Shown: in pieces, positions 22,385 through 32,709 of the stretch
Numbering within the stretch: the stretch's first letter is position 1
How the letters are laid out: the number at the start of each line of letters is the position of its first letter
DNA from: Aspidapion aeneum
Lineage: Eukaryota > Arthropoda > Insecta > Coleoptera > Brentidae
Assembly: GCA_963576565.1 (NCBI GenBank)
Contig: OY755047.1
Span: 3,275,501-3,339,500 of the forward strand
Reading direction: 5' to 3'
DNA: 64,000 nt
Made by a program: the position numbers and the translations under genes
Notes under the pieces: model-generated
Database searches by the model: none
What the model saw: the letters and a program-made list of their open reading frames with translations, nothing else
What the model was told of the DNA's origin: nothing

Positions 22385-22721
22385 AGTTTGATGGGTTATA
22401 TATCTATAGTAGTTATGTAACCATTGGCTTTAAGGTATTTGGGCAAGATATTTTAACTGCAAATGCTGAAAAATCATTTTCTCCAATAAAAATTTCAAGA
22501 GATGTTTTTCCTGGGGGTTAAAATTAGAAGGCGTCGAGGCGCGAGTAATTGAATTTATGCCTAAATTGGTTTTTACCCCATTTCTTGGGGCCATCAGGGC
22601 AAAGGGTGATAATATTTCATCCAGTGACGGACCCATAGAAAGAAAGTAGGGTTGCAGAGGAGTACGAGGTTTCCTCATACCGTTCCTGCCACAAATCTTT
22701 TTTTTGTTTCAGTAAACAATT
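22385..22721. other. No gene seen; possible lone hAT end
   Basis: CAGTGACGGACCCATAG at 22622 resembles a hAT terminus. A CCGCCACTG at 23953-23961 could be a partner, but the flanking 8-mers do not match, so I do not join them. Confidence 0.3.
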
Positions 22722-23610
22722 AGAATACAACTTAACGACCGATTTACCATATACACACTACAGTTTGCTGACGACCAAGTAATTGTAGAAGAGAGAGAAA
22801 GAATACCAAAAGTGGGGATTCACAGTGAACGTGGACAAGACACAGTACTTATGTATTGGAAACGAATCCAGTGAGTTAGAACTAGACATTGGACAAACAA
22901 TATCTCCATGCAATGAGTATATATACTCGGGTGACAAATTTGTTAAGACAGGAAGAGTGTGTAAAGAACCATGGGCGTAGTCACGATGGGGCAGGGTGGG
23001 GCACTTGCCCCACCCTGGCTTGTCAACTGCCTCATCTTTAGTAAGACGTTTTATCAAGGTTTATTCGCAATCCCCGCAGGTTAATATTAAATTAAGTTTA
23101 GGTTATTTGATTGTTCATTTTTTTGCGTTCTTGCCCCACCCTGAGCGAGACCCTGACTACGCCCATGTAAAGAACTGGAAAAAATAATGGTAAAAGCAAA
23201 AAAGGTTATTTAAGAAAATTTAAGATATATGAAACAATGGTGAAAAGCACGCTATTGTATGGAATATAGACTTGTCGGGTAACAGAAAAATACAAAACAA
23301 AAATGGAAAGTGTGGAAAAGGATGCAATAAGATCACATAAGAAATGAGATCATAAAAGAAAGAATGGGAATCGAGGGAAGCATAACGGATGACATCACTA
23401 AACGGCAACTGATATAGTACGGTCATGTACAACGGATGAACGGCGAAAGATTACCAAAGCAGGTCCTAGAATATCAACCAACAGGGCGCAGAAAAAGATG
23501 GCGTCCTAAACTAGAATAGCAACAGCCAATCCAAAGATCAATGAGTCAAAAAAATATGACAGAAGATGATTGTCAGGATCGAAGGAGGTGGAGAATAGTA
23601 GTAGTAATAC
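22722..23610 (+). pseudogene. RTE-like LINE 3' fragment, interrupted
   Basis: Plus-strand remnant of the RTE-like LINE that is abundant here (better copies at 24042-25400 and 25912-26590). It begins at the segment for TLQFAD-QVIV (22750 on) and runs through TVNVDKTQYLCIGNESSELE to the 3' end region with GHVQRMNGERLPKQVLEYQP, ending near an AGTAGTAGTAATAC tail. Many frameshifts and stops are present. A 198-bp MITE (22970-23167) splits it. Confidence 0.8.
22970..23167. mobile_element. 198-bp hAT-like MITE with perfect 8-bp duplication
   Basis: Starts CATGGGCGTAGTCACGATGG and ends CCCTGACTACGCCCATG. The 8-mer TAAAGAAC lies on both sides (22962-22969 and 23168-23175), and removing the insert restores the LINE sequence TGTAAAGAACTGG seen near 32047. 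The interior holds complementary G- and C-runs (GGGGCAGGGTGGGGCAC, TTGCCCCACCCTG). The terminus CATnGGCGTAG resembles hAT family B (2406-3590). The 63-codon frame inside is incidental. Confidence 0.92.
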
Positions 23611-24041
23611 ATTAGCAAGCGATTTCTGGTAAAACTTATTACCTGCGTCTAACAAGCGCTAACTTGAGGGGGGGGGTTAACGTGGTAATTACCCTCCCCT
23701 CTAGAAAAAAAGATGCGCTTTTTGTTAATAATTAAAGAGAGAACAGGAGAATTGTCCCTTTAGAAAAAAAAATATATTACAAATAACTTTTTGGTCGACT
23801 TTTACTCCCACCCCTAGATTTTGACCCAGACCCGTGCTTGGCGTGTAAGGTGCTACTTCTTCTTTCACAAAATCAACTATAATTTATTTACAAAAAATTA
23901 GGTATTTGGTTTTTTTTTGTCTACTTGGTCCCTCCTCTCCAAAAATCCTGGATCCGCCACTGAAATTATAAGGTAAAGTTTTGCTTCGAAATAAATAACA
24001 AAAACAATTAGCCCCGGGTTCGTATGGCAACACTGCACACT
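23611..24041. other. No gene seen
   Basis: Unclassified AT-rich spacer. It contains a G-run (about 23668-23676) and a hAT-end-like CCGCCACTG (23953-23961). Confidence 0.35.
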
Positions 24042-25400
24042 ATTGGTTGCCATTCTAGGACCTATTTTGGTAATCTTTCGTCGTTCATCCGTTGTGCATA
24101 CCCGTACCATATCAGTTGTCTTTTAGTGATGTCATCCGTTATGCTTCCTTCGATTCCCATTCTTTCTTTTATGATCTCATTTCTTATGTGTCTGTTCTAG
24201 ATATTCTCATTGATCTTCTTATTGCATCCATTTCGACACTTTCCATTTTTGTTTTGTATTTTTCTGTTACGCGACAAGTCTCTATTCCATACAACAGCGT
24301 GCTTTTCACCATTGTTTCATATATGTTAAATTTTACATTCTTTTTTATCTCTCTGCTCCATAAAATACTGTTAAGACATCCAATAACCTTTTTTGCTTTT
24401 ACTATTCTTTTTTCCAGTTCTTTACAGTCTGTTCCTGTCTTATCAAATGTGACACCCAAGTATACATACTCATTGCATGGAGATATTACATTATATTATT
24501 CGTTTCCAATACATAAGTAATGTGTCTTGTCCACGTTCACTGTTAATCCCCACTTTTCGTATTCTTCCATTAACTTTCTCATCATATACTCCATATCTTC
24601 TTTATCATTAGCTACAATTACTTGGTCTTCAGCAAACTGTAGTGTGTATATAGTAAATAGGTCGTTAAGTTGTATTCCCATGCCGTGTACTTTACGTTTC
24701 CAGTTTTTTAGAGCTACTGCGATATATAATTTAAAAAGATTTGGAGAGGTACATCCCTGGCTTAAGCCTTTCGATAGCAGGAATTCTTTTGAAAGTCGAT
24801 TTCCAATTATAATTTTAGATTTTGACCCTTTGTATAGTTCATTTATCTCTTTTATGTATGTTTAATTGAATATTAGTTTGCTCTAACACTGTCCATTATT
24901 TTTCTACTGGAACGGTATCATATGCTTTTTGTAGCTCCACAAAGGTTATATAGGTCTCTATATTTCTGGCGCTCCTTTTCTCAATTACTTGTTTAAGACA
25001 AAAAACATTATTACTACAAGATCTGCCTGCGCGAAACCCACTTTGCTCTTCTTCTTCTTGTTCATGAAAATCATTCTCTATTAGATCTCTAAGAATCCTA
25101 CCGTACAATCTACTTAGAGTACTGGTTACTGAAATTCATCTGTAATTGTTGCAATCCAGCTTGTTTCCTTTTTTATGTATTGAGGATATGAATGCACTTT
25201 TCCAATCATCAAGTACTGGATGTCCGTTTATGCATCGATTAATATTATATGTGAGATTTTCGAGTAGTTTCTCTGATCCATATTTGAGCATTTCAACATA
25301 TATTTCTCCAGGTCCGCTAGCTTTTCAGGATTTAAGCTTTTTAATATTATTCTTTATAATTTCTTTTTCGATGATTACTTACTTTCCTTTAAATCTCTTG
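24042..25400 (-). pseudogene. RTE-like LINE ORF2 fragment (RT to C-terminus)
   Basis: Read from about 25400 downwards: KSxKASGPGEIYVEML, LDDWKSAFISSIHKKGNK, QSGFRAGRSCSNNVFCLKQV, ELQKAYDTVPVEK (25108-24896), SKGLSQGCTSP, and LQFAEDQVIVANDKEDMEYM, where the usual ADD box is changed to AED. Then come TVNVDKTHYLCIGNE, LGVTFDKTGTDCKEL, KKVIGCLNSILWSREIKKNV, LLYGIETCRVTEKYKTKMES and AIRRSMRISRTD. The GHVQR and GRRKRGRP tail is partly scrambled at the left edge. These are hallmarks of RTE-type LINEs common in insects. Frames change repeatedly, so it is dead. Confidence 0.9.
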
Positions 25401-25441
25401 AAAAATCCCGCCTAAATATATTTATTGTTTACATCCTATAA

Positions 25442-25486
25442 GTTAATACCACGGATCACCTTTTGTTAGGTGATCCGTGTTAATAC
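25442..25486. mobile_element. Tiny palindromic element (30 bp) with 7-8 bp duplication
   Basis: CACGGATCACC (25450-25460), the spacer TTTTGTTA, then GGTGATCCGTG (25469-25479). TTAATAC flanks it on both sides (25443-25449 and 25480-25486). If the last G is shared, the duplication is the 8-mer GTTAATAC. The same 11-bp arms occur at 40436-40458 with a perfect 8-bp duplication. See findings. Confidence 0.7.
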
Positions 25487-25911
25487 TAACATGTAAAACT
25501 GGAAACAAACAAAAGAGCCGACCCTCTCCACAGCCCTACCTGACTTGTAGTGCTTTTCTATTTTCTATTGGTAAATAAACATGCCGAAAACACTTCACAA
25601 CCAAAACAATTTTCTTGGCAAATTAATTTCTAATAAGATTGCCGCATTTGCTGATCGTTCCAGTCATCAACTACGAAAATTCCCCAAGGAGGCCTTCGAG
25701 GCGAATAGGCGACTTCCTTCTATGTGGAGACTAGAGACCCTGAACTTTAATAGGTCAGGCAGTAATAGTGTCGGGCACTATTATGACAGTTTTCCATTGA
25801 AAATTGACAGTTAGTGTTTTAAAATTGACATACTAAAGTCGAATTTATAAATCCTGTCGTTTATTTTCCATTAATAATGCCGACACTATTATTACTACTA
25901 CTATGGCGGTT
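25487..25911. other. No supported gene
   Basis: Includes a 77-codon frame (25581-25814, MPKTLHNQNNFLGKLISNK...) with no recognised motif. A spaced inverted echo of AATAGTGTCGG and CCGACACTATTA (about 25765 and 25880) surrounds its end. I do not call it a gene. Confidence 0.3.
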
Positions 25912-26590
25912 TAGAACGTTTTTCTACGTTGTCCGACGCCTATTCTCCACCTCCTTCGATTCTGACAATCGTTTTGTCAGGTTTTTTTTTACTCATTGAT
26001 CTTTGGATTGACTGTTGCCATTCTAGTCTAGGACGCCCTCTTTTTCTGCGCCCTATTGGTTGCCATTCTAGGACCTGCTTTGGTAACCTTTCGTCGTTCA
26101 TGGGTTGTACATGGCCGTACCATATCAGTTGTCTTTTAGTAATGTTTTCCGTTATGCTTCCCTCGATTCCCATTCTTTCTTTTATGACCTTATTTCTTAT
26201 GTGATGTGTTTTAGATATTCTCATTGATCTTCTTATTGCATCCATTTCGACCCTTTTGTTTTGTATTTTTCTGTTTCGCGACAAGTTTCTATTCCATACA
26301 ACAGCGTGCTTTTCACCATTGTTTCATATATGTTAAATTTTAAATTCGTTTTTATCCCTCTGCTCCATAAAATACTTTTAAGACTTCCAATAACCTTTCT
26401 TGCTTTTATTATTTTTTTCCCAATTCTTTACAGTATGTTCCTGTCTTATCAAATGTGACACCCAAGTAAACATACTCATTGCATGGAGATATTATTTGTC
26501 TATTGTCTAATTCCAACTCACTGGATTCCTTTCCAATACGTAAGTACTGTGCCCTGTCTACGTTCACTGTTAATCCCCATTTTTGGAAAT
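25912..26590 (-). pseudogene. RTE-like LINE C-terminal fragment
   Basis: Minus-strand remnant ending in the family's true 3' end (TTCTAAACCGCC then a TAGTAGTAGTAA tail, reversed at 25880-25912). The open part at 25940-26284 encodes EMDAIRRSMRISKTHHIRNK, GIEGSITENITKRQLIWYGH, VQPMNDERLPKQVLEWQPIG and RRKRGRPRLEWQQSIQRSMS, the standard RTE C-terminus. Upstream (to 26590) it continues into KKVIGSLK and LGVTFDKT in other frames. It is a second insertion, separate from 24042-25400, although both face the same way. Confidence 0.88.
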
Positions 26591-26675
26591 CTTCCGGAAT
26601 GAGTCTTTATTATTCGTTAAATGTAAAATAAGTTGATTTTATTCTTCACACTATTAAAAAGGGTATAGCAATAGG

Positions 26676-26792
26676 CATTTCCCTGGAAGGAAATCTATAG
26701 GGTCTCTATGGTGTTAAGCTGTGGGTCTCCCAAAAGAGCTCCAACAAACAAGTTTAATTTTATTACTTTGGGGGGAAACCACAGCGACGGTT
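26676..26792. repeat. Direct repeat D, copy 1
   Basis: GGAAATCTATAGGGTCTCTA, GTGTTAAGCTGT and GGGGGGAAACCACAGCGACG recur at 28450-28565 in the same orientation. Both copies are preceded by TTCTTCACACTATTAA, so a block of about 0.5 kb appears to have been duplicated before the MITE (26794) and repeat R copy B (27257) entered or diverged. Confidence 0.7.
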
Positions 26793-26793
26793 A

Positions 26794-27192
26794 CACGGTA
26801 AAAAAAATTGTTTTAGATCAAAGCAAATTGCTTTGAAGTAAAATAATTTGTGCTTTCCTATTCACCAAGAGAATATTTTCTTGATATAGCACAAAAAATG
26901 TCTTGCCTCTCTATTTTAATGTGAAACAGAAATTGTTTTATTATAAATTGGAACTGAATTAATCTAGGCACCGTTTTCTCTGGAAGCAAAATATTACTTA
27001 TATGAAGACAATTTGCTTTGTTACAAAATGAAGCATACTGAAACAAAACAATTAAAGAAGAAAAATAAAGTCTCATTTCAAGATTAAACGTTGCGTTGAA
27101 TTAAAAAGAAATATTTTAATTTCAAACAAATTGTAATTCAATTAATTCACGAAAAGAAAGTGTTTTCATTTTAGACAAAATTTTTTACCGTG
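26794..27192 (+). mobile_element. CACGG MITE, copy 1 (TA duplication)
   Basis: A 399-bp element with ends CACGGTAAAAAA and TTTTTTACCGTG, flanked by TA (26792-26793 and 27193-27194). Copies at 57733-58141 (same orientation) and 51844-52249 (reversed) share the interior landmarks AAGCAAATTGCTTTGAAG, TATGAAGACAATTTGCTTTG and TGAAACAAAACAATTAAAGA. No coding. TA target use points to Tc1/mariner-type mobilisation. Confidence 0.85.
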
Positions 27193-27256
27193 TAGTGTCG
27201 GCGAAAGAGTCAAGGTTATCAAATGAAAAAGAATTTTTTTTTCTTCACACTATTAA

Positions 27257-28442
27257 CAGGGGCCTGTGTGACAGTGGTACTGTCTTAGCTACCAACTTAG
27301 GCTACACCTTATATAAATTATAAAAAACATTAAATGTTACCACTTGTTTGTTCTCGAAAGGGAATTTGACGGTTCTTGGAGGTATGCTATAAACGTTTTT
27401 CTCAAATGAATAAACAATGTAGGACAATCATACATACCTTTTCAATTTTCTTCCTTTAGCTTCACACTTTCACTTCTTATATTTATTATTTAAATCTCAC
27501 ATTTTTGTATTATTATACTTTTGTATTCAAATATTCACACTCTCTAAACTTTTAGATTTTATAAACTTTTTGTATGTTTGTTGTAAATATATTTATTTAT
27601 CAACATTTTAAACGTTGATTGAATAGGTGAAACTATTCAATCAACTGTTTAATTTACTTAATATTACTGTTTAGGTTTGGAATGTATTATTGATTAAAAA
27701 TGCCGATTTTAGGGCAACGAATAGTTTGTATTTAATGTTAATAAAGAATAAAACAATATTTCAAAGCACTGGAAACAGTAATAAAATCAAAAGCTTAAAG
27801 TTAAAATAAACACTAAAAGAAAAGACCAAAATAATTATGAATAATAAAGATAGTTTATACAAAGTTAAAATATTTGATAAATGTTGAATTGTTGAAAAAA
27901 CCCCCCTTAAGAAGTGTGAACGAAAGCAAAGCTAACTAAAGAATGTTTTTCCTGACGACTTTCGAAAGTTTCTTGTCTCAGTTAAAGTCACCCTACGCTT
28001 GCAGGCACAAATACCTTGGCGTTGATTGGGTAGAATTCTATTCCCTGTCGCCTTGGCGAGAAAGAGATAGACTGCGCTTTAAACGCTCCACTAAATACCA
28101 ACGCAAGTCAGACTTAAAAACCCGTTAGAAAGTAGAATTACACAGTGTGTTTTTTAAAAATTGAAAATGGTTTAAAATTTGTTTCCAGTTGCAAAATATA
28201 AATTATTTTGATGTTAGAGGCTCAAAGGACATATTAGCCGAATAAAACTTTTATTGAAATACAGCAGACCTGAAAATATGCCTAAAAACAAGTCGCTGGA
28301 GTTGCCATAAATTTTACTTATTCTTAACCAAGTCTTGCATATAATTAATGCTTGTTGATGTCAAAACAATATTTAATTAAAAATATTTAAAAACTTATAA
28401 ATGGCAAAAATACCATTTACATTCAAATCCCGTTTTGTTACA
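27257..28442 (+). repeat. Dispersed repeat R, copy B
   Basis: Begins CAGGGGCCTGTGTGACAGTG and ends CGTTTTGTTACA. It follows copy C (48697-50007) almost throughout, with gaps. No believable coding frame. The CAGGGCC-like start resembles hAT termini, but the other end does not mirror it, so I leave the class open. Confidence 0.75.
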
Positions 28443-28449
28443 TCAGCAT

Positions 28450-28565
28450 TTCCTTGGAAGAAAATCTATAGGGTCTCTATGGTGTTAAGCTGTAAGGTTT
28501 GCCAAAAGAGCTCCAACATACAAGTTTAATTTTATTACTTTGGGGGGAAACCACAGCGACGGTTA
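28450..28565. repeat. Direct repeat D, copy 2
   Basis: Partner of 26676-26792, lying immediately after repeat R copy B. The site where copy 1 carries the CACGG MITE reads GACGGTTAATC here. Confidence 0.65.
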
Positions 28566-28734
28566 ATCTAATTTTGCACCTCGCTAGAATCATTTCAGAT
28601 CTTAATCTCTGACGTCAGTTACTCCAATTTATAAACATATTTTATAGTCAAATAGGGTCCCAGTGTGCACAACCTTGAAACATTTACATACATTGCGTTA
28701 ACAGACTTTTGTTACTTTTTACGTAACCAGCTTA

Positions 28735-31436
28735 GTACTTAGGGTGTGTTTTTTTCGCATCTCTATGGCCCCACCATACTGCAACTCGGTGCTCTTGTTG
28801 ATAAACTGTATAGTTTTTGAAATATGAATTTTCAAACTTTGGCCATTTTGGTCTTATGGAATTCCCTACCCTAAACTTCGCTAAATGACGTTTTTTCGAA
28901 CCTTTACTCAGGGTGTGGTTTTTTCGCATCTCTATGGCCCCACCATACTGCAACTCGGTGCTTTTATTGATAAACTGTATAGTTTTTGAAATATGAATTT
29001 TCAAAGTTTGGCCATTTTGGTCTTATGGGATTCCCTACCCTAAAATTCGCTAAATGACGTTTTTTCGAATCTTAACTCAGGGTGTGGTTTTTTCGCATCT
29101 CTATGGCCCCACCATACTGCAACTCGGTGCTTTTGTTGATAAACTGTATAGTTTTTAAAATCTGAATTTTCAAAGTTTGACCATTTTGGTCTTATGTGAT
29201 TCCCTATCCTAAAATTCGCTAAATGACGTTTTTTCGAATCTTAACTCAGGGTGTGGTTTTTTCGCATCTCTATGGCCCCACCATACCGCAACTCAATGCT
29301 TTTGTGGATAAACTGTATACTTTTTGAAAGATGAATTTTCAAAGTTTGGTCATTTTGGTCTTATGAGATTCCCTAGCCTAAAATTCGCTAAATGACGCTT
29401 TTTCGAATCTTAACTCAGGGTGTCGTTTTTTCGTATCTCTATGGCCCCACCATAATACAACTCGGTGCTTTTGTTGATAAACTGTATAGTTTTTAAAATA
29501 TGAATTTTCAAAGTTTGGCCATTTTGGTCTTATGTGATTCCCTACCCTAAAATTCGCTAAATGACGTTTTTTCGAATCTTAACTCAGGGTGTGGTTTTTT
29601 CGCATCTCTATGGCCCCACCATACTGCAATTCGGTGCTTTTGTTAATAAACTGTATACTTTTTGAAATATGAATTTTCAAAATTTGGCCATTTTGGTTAT
29701 ATGGGATTCCCTACCCTAAAATTCGCTAAATGCCGTTTTCTCGAATCCTAACTCAGAGTGTGCTTTTTTCGCATCTCTATGGCCCCACCATACTGCAACT
29801 CGGTGCTTTTGTTGATAAGCTGTATACTTTTTGAAATATGAATTTTCAAAGTTTGGCCATTTTGGTCTTATGGAATTCCCTACCCTAAAATTCGCTAAAT
29901 GACGTTTTTTCGAACCTTAACTCAGGGTGTGGTTTTTTCGCATCTCTATGGCCCCACCATACTGCAACTCGGTGCTTTTGTTGATAAACTGTATAGTTTT
30001 TAAAATATGAATTTTCAAAGTTTGGTCATTTTGGTCTTATGGGATTCCCTACCCTAAAATTCGCTAAATGACGTTTTTTCGAATCTTAACTCAGAGTGTG
30101 GTTTTTTCGCATCTCTATGGCCCCACCATACTGCAACTCGGTGCTTTTGTTGATAAACTGTATAGTTTTTAAAATATGAATTTTCAAAGTTTGGTCATTT
30201 TGGTCTTATGGGATCCCTACCCTAAAATTCGCTAAATGACGTTTTTTCGAATCTTAACTCAGGGTGTGGTTTTTTCGCATCTCTATGGCCCCACCATACT
30301 GCAACTCGGTGCTTTTGTTGATAAACTGTATAGTTTTTAAAATATGAATTTTCAAAGTTTGGTCATTTTGGTCTTATGGGATTCCCTACCCTAAAATTCG
30401 CTAAATGACGTTTTTTCGAATCTTAACTCAGAGTGTGGTTTTTTCGCATCTCTATGGCCCCACCATAATGCAACTCGGTGCTTTTGTTGATAAACTGTAT
30501 AGTTTTTAAAATATGAATTTTCAAAGTTTGGTCATTTTGGTCTTATGGGATTCCCTACCCTAAAATTCGCTAAATGAAGTTTTTTCGAATCTTAACTCAG
30601 GGTGTGGTTTTTTCGCATCTCTATGGCCCCACCATTCTGCAACTCGGTGCTGTTGTTGATAAACTGTATAGTTTTTAAAATATGAGTTTTCAAAGTTTGG
30701 CCATTTTGGTCTTATGGGATTCCCTACCCTAAAATTCGCTAAATGACGTTTTTTCGAATCTTAACTCAGGGTGTGGTTTTTTCGCATCTCTATGGCCCCA
30801 CCATACTGCAACTCGGTGCTTTTGTTGATAAACTGTATAGTTTTTAAAATATGAGTTTTCAAAGTTTGGTCATTTTGGTCTTATGGGATTCCCTACCCTA
30901 AAATTCGCTAAATGAAGTTTTTTCGAATCTTAACTCAGGGTGTGGTTTTTTCGCATCTCTATGGCCCCACCATTCTGCAACTCGGTGCTGTTGTTGATAA
31001 ACTGTATAGTTTTTAAAATATGAGTTTTCAAAGTTTGGCCATTTTGGTCTTATGGGATTCCCTACCCTAAAATTCCCTAAATGACGTTTTTTCGAATCTT
31101 AACTCAGGGTGTGGTTTTTTCGCATCTCTATGGCCCCACCATACTGCAACTCGGTGCTTTTGTTGAAAAACTGTATCGTTTTTGAAATAATAATTTTAAA
31201 ATTTTGCCCATTTTGGTCTTATGGGATTTCCCACCCTAAAATTCGCTAAATTACGTTTTTCGGAATGTTAACTTAAAATGTGCTTTTTTCGAATCGCTAT
31301 GTTCCCACCATACTGCAATTCGATGCTTTTGTTGATAAACTAATTTGTTTTTGAAATATTAATTTTCAAAGGTTGGAAATTTTGGTGTCATGGGATTTCC
31401 TACACTAAAATTCGCTAAATGACACTTAACTTGGAA
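28735..31436. repeat. Satellite array, 16 units of 169 bp
   Basis: The landmark GCAACTCGGT and its variants starts at 28781, 28950, 29119, 29288, 29457, 29626, 29795, 29964, 30133, 30301, 30470, 30639, 30808, 30977, 31146 and 31315. The unit is therefore 169 bp, with one 168-bp unit from a single-base loss near 30211. Each unit carries CTCTATGGCCCCACCAT, GATAAACTGTATAGTTTTT, CATTTTGGTCTTATGGGATT and TTCGCTAAATGACG. Central units are very similar, and the last two (from about 31175) are clearly diverged, as expected at an array edge. The minus-strand 90-codon frame at 28732-29004 reads through two units and is not a gene. Confidence 0.97.
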
Positions 31437-31789
31437 CACCCTGTATACTATTCTCCAAAAACAAGGTGTTAAAAAACTCTCTGAAACAAGAAATTTGTAG
31501 AGTGTGGTTGAAATTGAGTGCTTGGCCTGTGCAGAGACGTGTTCAAAATGTAAACGGTCTGGTAATTTTACAAAAGGGAGTAGCAGCTCCAGTTTTAGTT
31601 TAAATAAAAAAAGACTTTTGCGGAATTGGGGTTAAATAGAAGTCGGTGACTTTATGGGCCATTGGAGATTTTTTGGTCTTAAATTTGTTGAACGCAATAG
31701 TACATTAGGTACATAAAAAGAGAAAAAATTGTGTTGTATCTCTCCAACTCTTTGTATCGCAGTAGCTCTAAAAAACTGTAAAATTACTC
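31437..31789. other. No gene seen
   Basis: Transition out of the satellite. ACACCCTGTATAC at about 31438 is a word seen at several element ends in the window (16493, 16710, 44325). Nothing else is recognised. Confidence 0.35.
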
Positions 31790-32060
31790 GGCATGGGAAT
31801 ACAACTTAACGATCGATTTACCATATGACACTACAGTTTGCTGACGACCAAGTAATTGTAGCTAATGATAAAGAAGGCATGATGAGAAAGTTAACGGCAG
31901 AATATCAAAAGTGGGGGATAACAGTGAACGTGGACAAGACACAGTAATGTATTGGATACGAATCAAGTGAGTTGGAACTAGACCATGGACAAACAATATC
32001 TCCATGCAATGAGTATGTATACTTGGGTGTCACATTTGATAAGACTGTAAAGAACTAGAA
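31790..32060 (+). pseudogene. RTE-like LINE fragment, plus-strand half
   Basis: The segment for LQFADDQVIVANDKEGMM, TVNVDKTQ, ELDHGQTISPCNEYVYLGVT and FDKTVKELEKIIV, with frameshifts. It stops at AAAAAATAATAG, where the minus-strand half (32071-32435) begins. The two halves together make one continuous LINE stretch if the second is flipped. Confidence 0.8.
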
Positions 32061-32070
32061 AAAATAATAG

Positions 32071-32435
32071 TAATTGATTGTTGCCATTCTAGTTTAGGAC
32101 GCCCTCTTTTTCTGCGCCCTATTGGTTGCCATTCTAGGACTTGCTTTGGTAATATCAGTTGCCTTTTAATGATGTCATTCGTTATGCTTTCCTCAATTCC
32201 CATTATTTCTTTTATGATCTCATTTCTTATGTGATCTGTTCTAGATATTTTCATTGATCTTCTTATTGCATCCATTTCGACACTTTCCTTTTTTGTTTTG
32301 TATTTTTCTGTTACGCGAAGTCTCTATTCCATACAACAGCGTGCTTTTTACCATTTTTTCTCTGCTTCATAAAATACCGTTAAGACATCCAATAACCTTT
32401 TTTGCTTTTACTATTCTTTTATTCTCAGTAACTAC
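32071..32435 (-). pseudogene. RTE-like LINE fragment, inverted 3' half
   Basis: Read from 32435 downwards: AKKVIGCLNGIL, then EMDAIRRSMKISRTDHIRNE, IIKEIMGIEESITNDIIKRQ, LPKQVLEWQPIGRRKRGRPK and LEWQQSI. The order continues exactly where the plus-strand half stops. The GHVQRMN segment is deleted. Confidence 0.8.
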
Positions 32436-32709
32436 CTATTCTTAGTACCTAAATTAAAACATGTAAATAAAATTTTTTGTTAGTGTATTATTTATGTTTT
32501 TATTAAAGAATTTTCTTTTCATATCATTTTTAAAATACGCTTTTATATACCTTGTAAATGCTGCTGCGAGATTTTTAGAGATTATTACATTCACAATTTT
32601 CAGTGCACCCGTTTTTAGTTGGAGATGCAATTAAAAATCGAGGTAAAATTTTAAAAATACATTTTATTACATTTTATATTGTTAATCCCTAGTCTATATT
32701 TTTCATATA
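32436..32709. other. No gene seen
   Basis: AT-rich spacer. I see nothing in it. Confidence 0.35.

Noticed and set aside
22622..23961. hAT element between CAGTGACGG and CCGCCACTG
   Set aside because: The flanking 8-mers (ATTTCATC and AAATTATA) do not match, and the interior is unrelated LINE debris.
26858..27076. Minus-strand 72-codon frame
   Set aside because: Lies wholly within the CACGG MITE. Copies 2 and 3 do not conserve it as a protein.
28732..29004. 90-codon minus-strand frame
   Set aside because: It translates parts of two consecutive 169-bp satellite units and repeats itself; it is a by-product of the array.
28735..31436. Hammerhead ribozyme in the satellite
   Set aside because: Some insect satellites carry one, but neither strand of this unit contains CTGATGA with a following GAAA.
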